This document shows, one piece after another, positions 16,124 to 24,340 of a DNA stretch of 25,456 nt. Source of the DNA: an uncultured Alphaproteobacteria bacterium (GTDB lineage Bacteria; Pseudomonadota; Alphaproteobacteria; Rhizobiales; Beijerinckiaceae). Under the pieces are notes generated by a model. It had not been told where the DNA came from and did no database searches. It was given only the letters and a program-made list of their open reading frames with translations. Positions within the stretch are counted from its first letter, which is position 1; every line of letters begins with the position of its first letter. The stretch lies in assembly GCA_937903315.1 (NCBI GenBank), contig CALCZO010000241.1, positions 1-25,456 of the forward strand, in the 5' to 3' direction. The position numbers and the translations under genes were made by a program.

Positions 16124-19100
16124 TCCTCGTCCTCCGCGTCGTCGTCGCCGCCAAAGGCCCATTCGCGATGGCGCGACAGGCCGTCATAATCGCTGACATA
16201 GCCCGTCTTTTCCGGGATGCGCCGCGCGGTAAAGCCGCGCTGGCCGGTCAGATACTGATTGAGATGCCCGACGAGTTGCGCCATCTGCTCGCGCGCCAGC
16301 CCCGCGGCGGTCCATGTCGCGTCCTTTTCGGGGGTGATGCGCACCACCTTGCCGCGCCCCTCTTTGTCGATCACCTGAAGATAGGCCAGTTTCAGACCAT
16401 CCAGCGAATGCCGGCCCAGCGCGGGGAAGGCGCCGGCCGCAGCCAGCGCCGCCGTCAGCGGCAGTTGCGGCGCCAGCCCGGAGGCCACCGTCTTCCTGGA
16501 CGGGGCAGACCCGGTCTTGTAATCGATGATGGCAAGCGATCCATCGGGCCTGAGCGCGATCCGGTCGCTGCGCGTTGACAGCACCAACCGGTGTCCGCCC
16601 GCCAGATCGAGCCCAAGCCTGCCCGATTCCTCGATGAACAGGCGCTCCCCGGCCACCCGTTCCTTCCGATCCTGGGTCACCAGCCAGGGCACGACGGCGT
16701 CGAAACGACACCACCAGAACGCTGCGGTTTCCGGCGCGCTGCGCTCGATCGCGGCGAATGCCTGACGCGCCAGAGCCCGCAGCAGACGGGCACCGTCTTC
16801 CGGCTCTGCGTCACTGGTTAGCCGGACGTAATCAGCCAGTGCCTGATGGACGGCGGTGCCGCGGTCACGGCCATCGATTTCCGCATCAAGCGGCGGCAGC
16901 ACGTCAAGGCCCAGAACGTGGCGGGCGAACAGGATGTAGGGATCGCGGTACAGCGTCTCGATCTCGGTCAGCGACAACCGCGACGGCATCAGTGCCGGAA
17001 TGATGCGCGGCGAGGGGCAGGCGCAGGCAACGGTCCGGTCCGGTCGGTCGATGGCGAGCGCCCAATCGCAATACGGCTGGCCGCGGCTGCGCATCGCCTC
17101 TTCGCCGTCCTTGCCGGTAAAGGCAAGCAGCCGGCGCAGAAAGCGTGACGCGACCATCGGCTGGCCTTCCACCTTGCGGGCGCGGGTCAGCAGCACCTCG
17201 CCGGCCCCGAGCAGCATCGCAAAGTCATGCGCTGTCTGGCCGGTGCGGCGTTCGGGCGGCTGGAGGCCAAGCGCCATCCGCATCGCGCGGTTCAGGAACG
17301 GATCGGCCGCAGTCTCGGGCGGCCAGACCCCATCGTTGAGGCCACCAAGGATGACCCTGTCGGTGTCGAGCAGGCGGGCTTCCAGCAACCCGCGGATCGA
17401 CAGGCGCGGGTGGCCGCCACCCTCGGGCCGGACCAGCGCTTCCTGCGTCAGGGTCTCGAAGATTGCGCTGTAGTCGGCAAGGGTGATCAGCGGACCCGGC
17501 TGGGCCGCCAAGGCGATGCGGTCGAACAGGCTGGCCAGCATGCGGCCCGCCGGATCATCGGGCCAGCCGCCAGACCCGGCCCCGTCCTCGGCGCCTTCGA
17601 GCAGGGCGTCAAGCGCGGCGCGGTGGGCCAGCGCCAGCGTCCGCAACGGAAGCGCAGTGCCGTCATCGGCCCGCAAGCCGGCAAGCGCCGTGGCAAGACG
17701 GCGGGCATGGCCGGCGGCAGCGGCGAGGCGCTCGCCATCCAGCCGGGCGAGCGGCGCGGGATCACGCCGCCGGTCGGCCAGCGGTGCCGCCGCCTTGTCG
17801 TCAAGCCGCCGGACCAGATCGGCAACACCCCGCTGTTGCGGCCCGCGCAATCCGGCGATCTCGATGGCGGTGACCAGATCGCTGCGGCTCGGCTCGGCCA
17901 CTCCCAGCCGGCACAGGGGATGGCGCAGCAGCGCGGCGAGATCGACCGCGCGGGCCTGCGGGTCAGCCGCTGCGAGGGCGAGACGCGCCAGCACGGCCGG
18001 CGGGCTCATCGCCAGCGGTCGGCCGGCGGAATCCTCGATCGCAATGGACCATCGCCCGAGTTCGACCGCGACGCGCCGGCCGAGCACCGGATCGGCGGTC
18101 ACCAGCGCCGCTGTCTTGCCGGGCGTCTCCAGCGTCTCGCGCATGGCCAGCGCAATGGCCAGTGCCTCCTCGATCTCGTCGGAGGCCTCAATCAGCCCGA
18201 TGCCAGCCCAGGTGTCGGCGGTCGCGGGATCGGCCGCAAACAGCGGGCGGGTCGCACGCCAGTCGGCGGTGGCTTCGGCAGGCCGCATGATCTCGGAGAC
18301 GAGGCGCTCGCGGCCGGTCGGAGCGGCGAGGCGGCGCACCGCCTCGCGGGCGATGCCGATCTGGCCAAGGGTCCGCTTGAGCTGGGTCTGGGCATGGGCA
18401 TAGCGGGTGGTCAGGCTGGCGCGCTCGGCGCCGATCAGCGACCATGCCGCGTCATCGAGCGTGGTATCGAGCCCGGGCAGCACCACCGCCCCCATCGGCA
18501 GCCGGGCGATGGCGGCCATCAGTTCAGCCGTTGCGGTGACCGAACCGGTCGACCCGGCGACGACGACCGGTCCTTTTGAACCGGCAATCGAAACATGCGT
18601 TGCCAGCGCCCGAACATGCTGCTTCAACCGGTCGGCAGCGTCGCACATCCCGATCTCGTCGAGCACTTCGGGCCAATGCCGGGTGGCGATCTGCAGGAAC
18701 TGCTGCGTGATCGTCCAGTAGGTATCATGCCGTGCAGGATCGTAACTGTCCGGCATGGCCTCGGCCAGACGGGCGAGCGGCACGTCCTCGATGATCGTCT
18801 CATCGATCAGCCGGGCAAGGTCGCCGGCCAGCGCGAAGGCATCGGCACAGCTTTCGCCGACGTGGAACGGCTCGCCACCGCCGGCGTCCGGGCGCTGCGA
18901 GGCTGTCGCCGTGCGCCACGTTTCCACGAGTGAAAACAGAAACATGCGGCGATCGAACTCGCCAATGGCAGGCCGCTCGGCATCACGAGCGGCAGGCAGC
19001 AGGTCAGCGCCGAGCACATCGGCAAACGCCTCGTCGTCACCCAGCGCGATCGTCCGTGGCAGGAACCGGGCCCGGCCGCCGGTCGCGGTCGCAAGGCCTG

Positions 19101-19290
19101 CCAGCAGCGCGTCGCCCGCCCGCCGCGTCGGCACGAAAATGCAGGCGTCAGCCAGTTCATCGGCGCTCAACGGGCAGCGGTCGAACAACCGTCCGGACAA
19201 AAAGCTCTCGATAAAACAAGCGATAAACGGACGTCCGACGGGAACGCTGAAGACACGGGGCACTGTGTCGCCGGCGTTCCCTGCGCTCAC
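16120..19290 (-). CDS. addB: Double-strand break repair nuclease AddB
   Basis: Partner of AddA with 1056 residues. The N-terminus has a degenerate nucleotide-binding region (VFSVPVGRPF), consistent with the inactive helicase fold of AddB, and an FVPTRRAGD block. The C-terminal nuclease domain carries SLTEIETLYRDPY, RGTAVHQAL, STRSDRI and IIDYKTG, the PD-(D/E)xK core. No cysteine follows the nuclease core, so the iron-sulfur cluster of Bacillus-type AddB cannot form here. The tail is strongly acidic (GGDDDAEDEE). The start is GTG at 19290, overlapping the preceding stop by four bases (GTGA). The stop overlaps addA in the same way. Confidence 0.94.
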   Translation of the reverse strand: MSAGNAGDTVPRVFSVPVGRPFIACFIESFLSGRLFDRCPLSADELADACIFVPTRRAGDALLAGLATATGGRARFLPRTIALGDDEAFADVLGADLLPAARDAERPAIGEFDRRMFLFSLVETWRTATASQRPDAGGGEPFHVGESCADAFALAGDLARLIDETIIEDVPLARLAEAMPDSYDPARHDTYWTITQQFLQIATRHWPEVLDEIGMCDAADRLKQHVRALATHVSIAGSKGPVVVAGSTGSVTATAELMAAIARLPMGAVVLPGLDTTLDDAAWSLIGAERASLTTRYAHAQTQLKRTLGQIGIAREAVRRLAAPTGRERLVSEIMRPAEATADWRATRPLFAADPATADTWAGIGLIEASDEIEEALAIALAMRETLETPGKTAALVTADPVLGRRVAVELGRWSIAIEDSAGRPLAMSPPAVLARLALAAADPQARAVDLAALLRHPLCRLGVAEPSRSDLVTAIEIAGLRGPQQRGVADLVRRLDDKAAAPLADRRRDPAPLARLDGERLAAAAGHARRLATALAGLRADDGTALPLRTLALAHRAALDALLEGAEDGAGSGGWPDDPAGRMLASLFDRIALAAQPGPLITLADYSAIFETLTQEALVRPEGGGHPRLSIRGLLEARLLDTDRVILGGLNDGVWPPETAADPFLNRAMRMALGLQPPERRTGQTAHDFAMLLGAGEVLLTRARKVEGQPMVASRFLRRLLAFTGKDGEEAMRSRGQPYCDWALAIDRPDRTVACACPSPRIIPALMPSRLSLTEIETLYRDPYILFARHVLGLDVLPPLDAEIDGRDRGTAVHQALADYVRLTSDAEPEDGARLLRALARQAFAAIERSAPETAAFWWCRFDAVVPWLVTQDRKERVAGERLFIEESGRLGLDLAGGHRLVLSTRSDRIALRPDGSLAIIDYKTGSAPSRKTVASGLAPQLPLTAALAAAGAFPALGRHSLDGLKLAYLQVIDKEGRGKVVRITPEKDATWTAAGLAREQMAQLVGHLNQYLTGQRGFTARRIPEKTGYVSDYDGLSRHREWAFGGDDDAEDEE

Positions 19291-20012
19291 AACTGGCTCC
19301 GGGCAATCGCGTCCTCGGCCTCGCGCACCGCTTCGGGCGTGCCGACATGCATGAAAATGCCATCGAGCCTGATGCCGTACAGCCGGTCGGCACCGGCCGC
19401 CGTGCGGAACACATCGACCAGCGAAAACACCGGCGGACGATCGGCAAACAGTGCCGGCTCCATCAACGCCACGCCACAGTAGGCGAAGGGCGCGATCTCG
19501 CCAGCGCGCGGCCAGCGCAACCGGCCATGCTGATCCATGGCGAAATCACCGCGATTGCCCCAGCCGATGGTCGTCGTCGTCGGCGCAACCATCAGCAGAA
19601 CGTCCATCCGGTCCGGATCGAAGGCATCGGCCATCCGCTTCAGGTTCGATACCGGACCGTCCATCCAGATCGTGTCGGCGTTGAGACTGAAAAACGGGCC
19701 TGACCCGAGCAGCGGCAGGGCCTTCTGCACCCCTCCGCCCGAATTGAGGATCCGCTCCCGCTCATCGGAAATCACGACGCGGGGCGTGCTGCGACCGGCC
19801 AGATGCTGCTCCAGCATGTCGGCAAAATAGTGCACGTTGACAACGGCCTGGCCGATGCCTGCCTGCTCGATCCGGTCGAGATTGTAGTCGATGAGGGCCT
19901 TGCCGGCGACCGGAACCAGCGGCTTGGGCCGATCATTGGTCAACGGCCGCATGCGGGTACCAAGCCCGGCAGCCAGCACCATGGCTTTGGTCTCGGACAT
20001 GGCCATCATCAT
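19287..20012 (-). CDS. Nucleotidyltransferase, probable MurU-type sugar-1-phosphate uridylyltransferase
   Basis: NTP-transferase of 241 residues. The nucleotide-binding signature AAGLGTRMRPLT is at about 14-25, followed by the KP of RPKPLVPV. SLNADTIW supplies the metal-binding aspartate. Size and the absence of a left-handed beta-helix tail fit MurU, which turns MurNAc-1-phosphate into UDP-MurNAc in the peptidoglycan recycling pathway of Pseudomonas and relatives. The gene directly after an AmgK-like domain supports that reading; a mannose- or glucose-1-phosphate transferase is the alternative. The start is uncertain: ATG 20012 has AGGAG at good spacing, ATG 20039 adds nine residues, and ATG 20000 trims four. 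The stop overlaps addB. Confidence 0.88.
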   Translation of the reverse strand: MMMAMSETKAMVLAAGLGTRMRPLTNDRPKPLVPVAGKALIDYNLDRIEQAGIGQAVVNVHYFADMLEQHLAGRSTPRVVISDERERILNSGGGVQKALPLLGSGPFFSLNADTIWMDGPVSNLKRMADAFDPDRMDVLLMVAPTTTTIGWGNRGDFAMDQHGRLRWPRAGEIAPFAYCGVALMEPALFADRPPVFSLVDVFRTAAGADRLYGIRLDGIFMHVGTPEAVREAEDAIARSQL

Positions 20013-20054
20013 CGTGACCGGCTCCTGCCTGTGCTGCATATCATGACCCGCTCC

Positions 20055-21647
20055 TCACCGGCCGGCACTGCCGCCGCCCTCGTCGAACAGCGTCGGGATA
20101 TGGGTCCGGAACCAGGCCTGCAGCGCTGCTGCACCCGGATGGGCGAGGCAGCGAACGAGATTGCGCTCGATGCGCGGCAAATGCCGGAGGTACTGGGGCT
20201 TGCCGTCGCGCTGGTTCAGCCGGGCAAAGATGCCGAGGATCTTGGTGGCGCGCTGGGCACCCATGATCGCGTAATCGCGCACAAAGGCAGCAGCGTCGAA
20301 CCGAGGATCGATCGCGCGGCGACTGCGGACATAGTGGCCCAGCAACCGCAGTTCCATTGTCTCGGGCACATCGAGCCGGGCATCCTGACACAGCGACGCC
20401 ACATCGTAGGCTGCCGGCCCGAGCACACAATCCTGGAAATCGATCAGTCCGATCCGGCGCGCGCCCTCGCGATTTTCCAGCCAATGCAGGTTGGGTGAAT
20501 GAAAATCGCGCAACGTCCATGTCTGGCGTCCGGCGATCAGCGGCCCGAGCGTCGCGGACCAGACATCGGCAAAGCCAAGCCGAGCGCTCATCGACAGTGC
20601 ATGCTGGCCGCAATGGGGCAGATACCAGTCGAGCACAAGCTCGACCTCCATCAGCATCGCTTCCATGTCATAGGGCGGGATGGCATGCTCGATCCCGTCG
20701 GCGACGGGCAGGACCGTCGGCAGATCGGCACTGTGCAGCGCAACCAGCACATCAATGGCGGCGCTGTATCGGTCCTCGATCGGCACGCCGTCGACCGCGA
20801 CATAGGCGGAGCCGAAATCCTCGAGCAACAGCAATCCGGTCTCAAGATCGCTGGCCAGCAGAGCCGGCGCGCTGAGCCCTTGATCCGCCAGCCCCCTGGC
20901 CATGGCGACAAACGGCCGGATGTCTTCGGCCAGTTTGGCGATGCGGCTGTAGGGCTTGCCGCCGCGCACCGGCGGGCCATCGGGACGACGCGGCGCGATC
21001 ATCAGGATCGCCGTCTCACCGCCGGGCTTTGCGAGACGCTCATAGGCACGGCTCGATGCATCGCCCTGAAGGTGGTTTCGAATCGCGTCCTGCCAGCCGG
21101 CACGACGCAGCAGCCCGGCAATCGCGCGGGCCATTGCGACGCGCGCAGCCATGCTGCCGTGGCCGGTCACAACACAGCGCCGCGCCCCATCGCGACCGCT
21201 GACAAGTTCGAAGGCGACATCAAGCCGGTCGGGCGCCAGCGGCCCACCGGTCCGTTCAGCCCATTCGACGATAAGGATGGCCTCCGGATCGATCTCGCCC
21301 CAGCCGAGCGTGTCGAGTTCGCCCGGATCGGTCACCCGGTACAGATCGGCATGAACGACCGGCGCCAGCACACCGTCGTAATTCTGGACCAGCGTGAAGG
21401 TCGGGCTCGGCACCTCCATGGCCACATCGTCGCAGAGCGTGCGGATCAGCGCGCGGGCAAATGTGGTCTTGCCGGCACCAAGCCCGCCGGCGAGGGCAAC
21501 CAGATCGCCCGGCCGCAGCAGGCTTGCTACCTCGCGGGCCAGCCAGCCGGTGTCCTGTTCGCTGGCCAGATCAAGCATCCACGACGCCGAAGACATAGCG
21601 GTATCGTCGGGTCTGTCACCGAAAGGCTGCTGCCTGTCGCCGGTCAT
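20055..21647 (-). CDS. tsaE: TsaE-phosphotransferase (AmgK-like) fusion protein
   Basis: Two-domain protein of 530 residues. Residues about 25-165 are TsaE, the ATPase that drives the TsaB-TsaD complex making t6A at position 37 of ANN-decoding tRNAs: Walker A GGLGAGKT at 54-61, then SPTFTLV, HADLYR and VEWAER. Residues about 185-530 are an aminoglycoside-phosphotransferase fold: RDFHSPN at 380-386 (catalytic D381, N386) and LIDFQD with metal-binding D403. The details resemble AmgK, the anomeric MurNAc/GlcNAc kinase. Such TsaE/phosphotransferase fusions are known in alphaproteobacteria. The ATG at 21647 lies two bases after the divL-like stop; an ATG at 21596 would trim 17 residues and is also possible. 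Confidence 0.9.
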   Translation of the reverse strand: MTGDRQQPFGDRPDDTAMSSASWMLDLASEQDTGWLAREVASLLRPGDLVALAGGLGAGKTTFARALIRTLCDDVAMEVPSPTFTLVQNYDGVLAPVVHADLYRVTDPGELDTLGWGEIDPEAILIVEWAERTGGPLAPDRLDVAFELVSGRDGARRCVVTGHGSMAARVAMARAIAGLLRRAGWQDAIRNHLQGDASSRAYERLAKPGGETAILMIAPRRPDGPPVRGGKPYSRIAKLAEDIRPFVAMARGLADQGLSAPALLASDLETGLLLLEDFGSAYVAVDGVPIEDRYSAAIDVLVALHSADLPTVLPVADGIEHAIPPYDMEAMLMEVELVLDWYLPHCGQHALSMSARLGFADVWSATLGPLIAGRQTWTLRDFHSPNLHWLENREGARRIGLIDFQDCVLGPAAYDVASLCQDARLDVPETMELRLLGHYVRSRRAIDPRFDAAAFVRDYAIMGAQRATKILGIFARLNQRDGKPQYLRHLPRIERNLVRCLAHPGAAALQAWFRTHIPTLFDEGGGSAGR

Positions 21648-21649
21648 GT

Positions 21650-24196
21650 CTAGCCTGTCGCCTTGGACTCGTCCGCAGGGGCGGCAGGCAACGAGCACAG
21701 GACCTGACGCTTGCCGTCGGGTCTTGACTCGACCGTCAGGTGGCCATGATGCAACTCGACCAGCGACCGGACAATGGACAGCCGCATGCTCTGGCCGCGT
21801 TCCGTGCGCCGTCCCGCCTCGTCCACGCCGCCAAGGGTCGTGCCGCCCGAAAGCCTGCCGCGATCGAGGATGCGCATGACAATCCTGTCCCCGTTCCGCT
21901 CGGCCTGAAGGATCACGGTATCGCCCGGATCGGAACTGGCGACAGCATTGGCCAGCAAATTGAACAGAATATGACGGACGCGGCGCTCGTCACCCAGCAG
22001 GGCGCCGGTGTTCTGGGCGATCACCAGCCGAAGGTTGACGCCGGCGCCGCCGAGCCGGTCCTTCAGCCCGGCCGACGCCTCCTCGATCGACCGGAACAGA
22101 TCGACGCGGCCGATCTTGAGATCAAGGCGGTTGGAATCGATGCTGGCGAGATCGAGGATGTCGTTGATCAGCGCCAGAATGGAATCACTCGCCCGCATCA
22201 GGTCATTGGCATAGCCGCGCTGGCGCTCGTTGAGCGGGCCGACGGTGCCGGTCGCCAGCAACTGGGCAATGCCAACAACCGAGGTCAGCGGCATCCTGAG
22301 TTCAAACGAGACGTTGTGGATGAATTCGTTCTTGAACTGGGCGGCGGATTCGAGCGCCTTGTTGCGCTCGGACAGAACACTGGCGATCCGCACGGTCGAG
22401 GTGATGTCGCGCACGGTCAGGAGCGAAGCGCCCTCCGGCAACGGCGAGAGCATCAGCTGCAGCACCTTGCCGGCGCTGGTGGTGGTTTCAAACGCGCGCA
22501 TGACGCGCTCTTCGGGCAGACCGCAAACCTCGGTCCTGATCTGCTGCCAGACCGGCTGCACCTCGACGGAACACCCGCGCGCGACCTCGTCGACATGCGG
22601 ACCGTCAGCAAGCGCGGTGTCCGGCATGCCCCACAGACCGGCAAATGCCGGGTTGTGGAGTTGCAGGCGGCCATTGGAGCCGAACACCGCAACGCCTTCG
22701 GCCAGCGCATCGAGCGTTTCGCCCTGCATCGAGGCAAGGCGATGATAGTCCTGCGCAAGATGCATCTGCTCGGTGATGTCATCGAACAGATAGGTCACGC
22801 CGCCCACCGCGGAAGGGCTGGTGACCACCCGCAGCGACCGCCCGCTCGGCAGGAGCCAGACGTCCTCGAGCGTCTCGTTGGCGTTGATCGACTGCTGCAA
22901 GCCCTGTTTCCAGGCGCGGAAATCGCTCTGTTCAGGCAATTTGCCATCCGCGCGCAGACGGTCGAACAACTGCATGTCCGTCGGGCGGCTGGCGAGAATG
23001 CCCTGTTCGATCTGCCACAGCGCGTTGAAGGCGCGATTGGTGAAGGTCAGGCGCTGGTTGCGGTCAAACAGCGCCACCGCCGTGGTCAACTGGTCCAGCG
23101 TGCGGACATGCGCCGCGCTCTGCTCCTCGAAATCGCGGCGGGTCCGCTCGAGATCGGTGACATCCAGCGCAATGCCGCCGCTGACGCCTTCGTGGGTTGC
23201 GATATCGTAGACATCCATCATGCGGCGGTCGCCGGCGACAACGACCTGCACGGTGTCATGATACGCCCGCTGCTCGGCGCGCGCCGCGCCGATTGCCTCA
23301 ATCGTCTGGCGCTCAAGCAGATCAACCCGCCGACGCAGGACGTCATCGGCATCCTTGCCTTCGACCGCCTGGATATACGCCGCGTTGGTCCAGCGCAGCT
23401 GCCCGTCGCGCCCGCGCAGCCAGATCGGCTGGGGAATCGCATCGAGCATGGTTTTCAGTCCGGCCAGCAGGTCCTCGAGGCGCATGGCCTTTTCGGTCGC
23501 CCGCACCACCGAAAGCCGCTCGCCGGTCACCGCGCGCAACCGCATGACCACCCGGCCCGAGACCGGCTGGCCATCAACTTCGACCAGCGCACCGGCCCGG
23601 GCCGTGACCTGGAGCTTGAATCCCTTGCCGGATCCGCGCAACTGCTCGACAGCACGAGACAGCGCCTGGGCCTGATCGGTGCCGAGCCAGGCTGAAAAAT
23701 CGAGCACGCGCCCCGGGGTCATGCCCTCGCCGAGGATCGAGGCATCGCCCTCCAGCTCGGGCACGCCGCCTGGCCCATCCCAGCTGACGAAGAACTGCGG
23801 CTCGGCCCCGACAAACAGCGTCGCCCGCTCGACCTTCATCTGAAGATCGGCGATCGTTGCCCGCTGGGCTTCGAACTGCTCGTTCCACAGCCGGCGTGCG
23901 CGCACATGCAGGATCGCGATCGTGACTGCAAAAATCGCCAGCCCGATCAGGATCAGGCCGATCGGCCCCGTGGCATCCAGATGAACCTTGCCGAGCGGGT
24001 CTGCGATGCTCGACGTGTCGAGCCGCAATTCCGGGTCCTGAGCGCGGGCCTGCCCTGCGACCGCGCACCACAGGACGAACCCGGACAGACCGCGCCAGAG
24101 GGCGGGGCGACGCAGGGGCGCGTCCGCGCGAACGCGGCGGCTCAGTGGTAACGGTTGCGGCGCTGCCGCCATTGGCCAAGCTCCCCAAGCCCGCAT
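21650..24196 (-). CDS. divL: DivL-like multi-PAS histidine-kinase homolog, probable pseudokinase
   Basis: Protein of 848 residues. A signal-like hydrophobic stretch (about 38-52) and a transmembrane helix (about 76-98) anchor it. PAS-like repeats follow at about 120-230, 245-350, 365-478 and 492-602, then a dimerization helix and an ATPase-like domain. At the phosphoacceptor site the sequence is VSFELRMPLT: F631 replaces histidine (codon 22304-22306). The N box survives (FNLLANAV, N746) and D778 remains in ILDRG, but the GxG motifs and F box are missing (GQSMRLSIV instead of GxGLGLSIV). Caulobacter DivL has tyrosine at this site and controls CckA-CtrA signalling with kinase activity dispensable. 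The position beside tsaE and ahcY fits divL of Agrobacterium as I recall it. The ATG has AAGGGGAG nine bases upstream. Confidence 0.8.
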   Translation of the reverse strand: MRAWGAWPMAAAPQPLPLSRRVRADAPLRRPALWRGLSGFVLWCAVAGQARAQDPELRLDTSSIADPLGKVHLDATGPIGLILIGLAIFAVTIAILHVRARRLWNEQFEAQRATIADLQMKVERATLFVGAEPQFFVSWDGPGGVPELEGDASILGEGMTPGRVLDFSAWLGTDQAQALSRAVEQLRGSGKGFKLQVTARAGALVEVDGQPVSGRVVMRLRAVTGERLSVVRATEKAMRLEDLLAGLKTMLDAIPQPIWLRGRDGQLRWTNAAYIQAVEGKDADDVLRRRVDLLERQTIEAIGAARAEQRAYHDTVQVVVAGDRRMMDVYDIATHEGVSGGIALDVTDLERTRRDFEEQSAAHVRTLDQLTTAVALFDRNQRLTFTNRAFNALWQIEQGILASRPTDMQLFDRLRADGKLPEQSDFRAWKQGLQQSINANETLEDVWLLPSGRSLRVVTSPSAVGGVTYLFDDITEQMHLAQDYHRLASMQGETLDALAEGVAVFGSNGRLQLHNPAFAGLWGMPDTALADGPHVDEVARGCSVEVQPVWQQIRTEVCGLPEERVMRAFETTTSAGKVLQLMLSPLPEGASLLTVRDITSTVRIASVLSERNKALESAAQFKNEFIHNVSFELRMPLTSVVGIAQLLATGTVGPLNERQRGYANDLMRASDSILALINDILDLASIDSNRLDLKIGRVDLFRSIEEASAGLKDRLGGAGVNLRLVIAQNTGALLGDERRVRHILFNLLANAVASSDPGDTVILQAERNGDRIVMRILDRGRLSGGTTLGGVDEAGRRTERGQSMRLSIVRSLVELHHGHLTVESRPDGKRQVLCSLPAAPADESKATG

Positions 24197-24245
24197 GACA
24201 ATCGGCTCCCCTTCGAGCCCCGAATCACCTGCACTGTAGTCGGCC

Positions 24246-24260
24246 CCTGACTCCGTCAGG
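24246..24260. repeat. Short inverted repeat upstream of the divL-like gene
   Basis: CCTGAC (24246-24251) and GTCAGG (24255-24260) form a perfect 6-bp dyad with a three-base loop, about 50 bases before the divL-like start. It may be a leader hairpin or an operator half-site pair. I see no convincing sigma70 promoter or TTAA-N7-TTAA CtrA box in the surrounding 24197-24267 region. Confidence 0.35.
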
Positions 24261-24267
24261 AAGTGGT

Positions 24268-24306
24268 AAACAAATAAAAAACGCGCGCCCCGTTTCGGGA
24301 CGCGCG
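24268..24306 (-). terminator. Rho-independent terminator of ahcY
   Basis: On the minus strand CGCGCGTCCCG, an AAA loop and CGGGGCGCGCG form an 11-bp stem with one G-U pair, followed by TTTTTTATTTGTTT. It lies 34 bases after the ahcY stop and separates ahcY from the divL-like unit. On the plus strand the stem has a C-A mismatch and no T-run, so it works in one direction only. Confidence 0.9.
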
Positions 24307-24340
24307 CTGGTGTCGCAGGGGCCGGGGACCGGCGAGGCGA

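Noticed and set aside
12668..16189. Open frame of more than 1100 codons on the plus strand across addA.
   Set aside because: It is the mirror of addA in a GC-rich gene. Its translation is rich in Arg, Gly and His without domains, while the minus strand shows all helicase and nuclease motifs.
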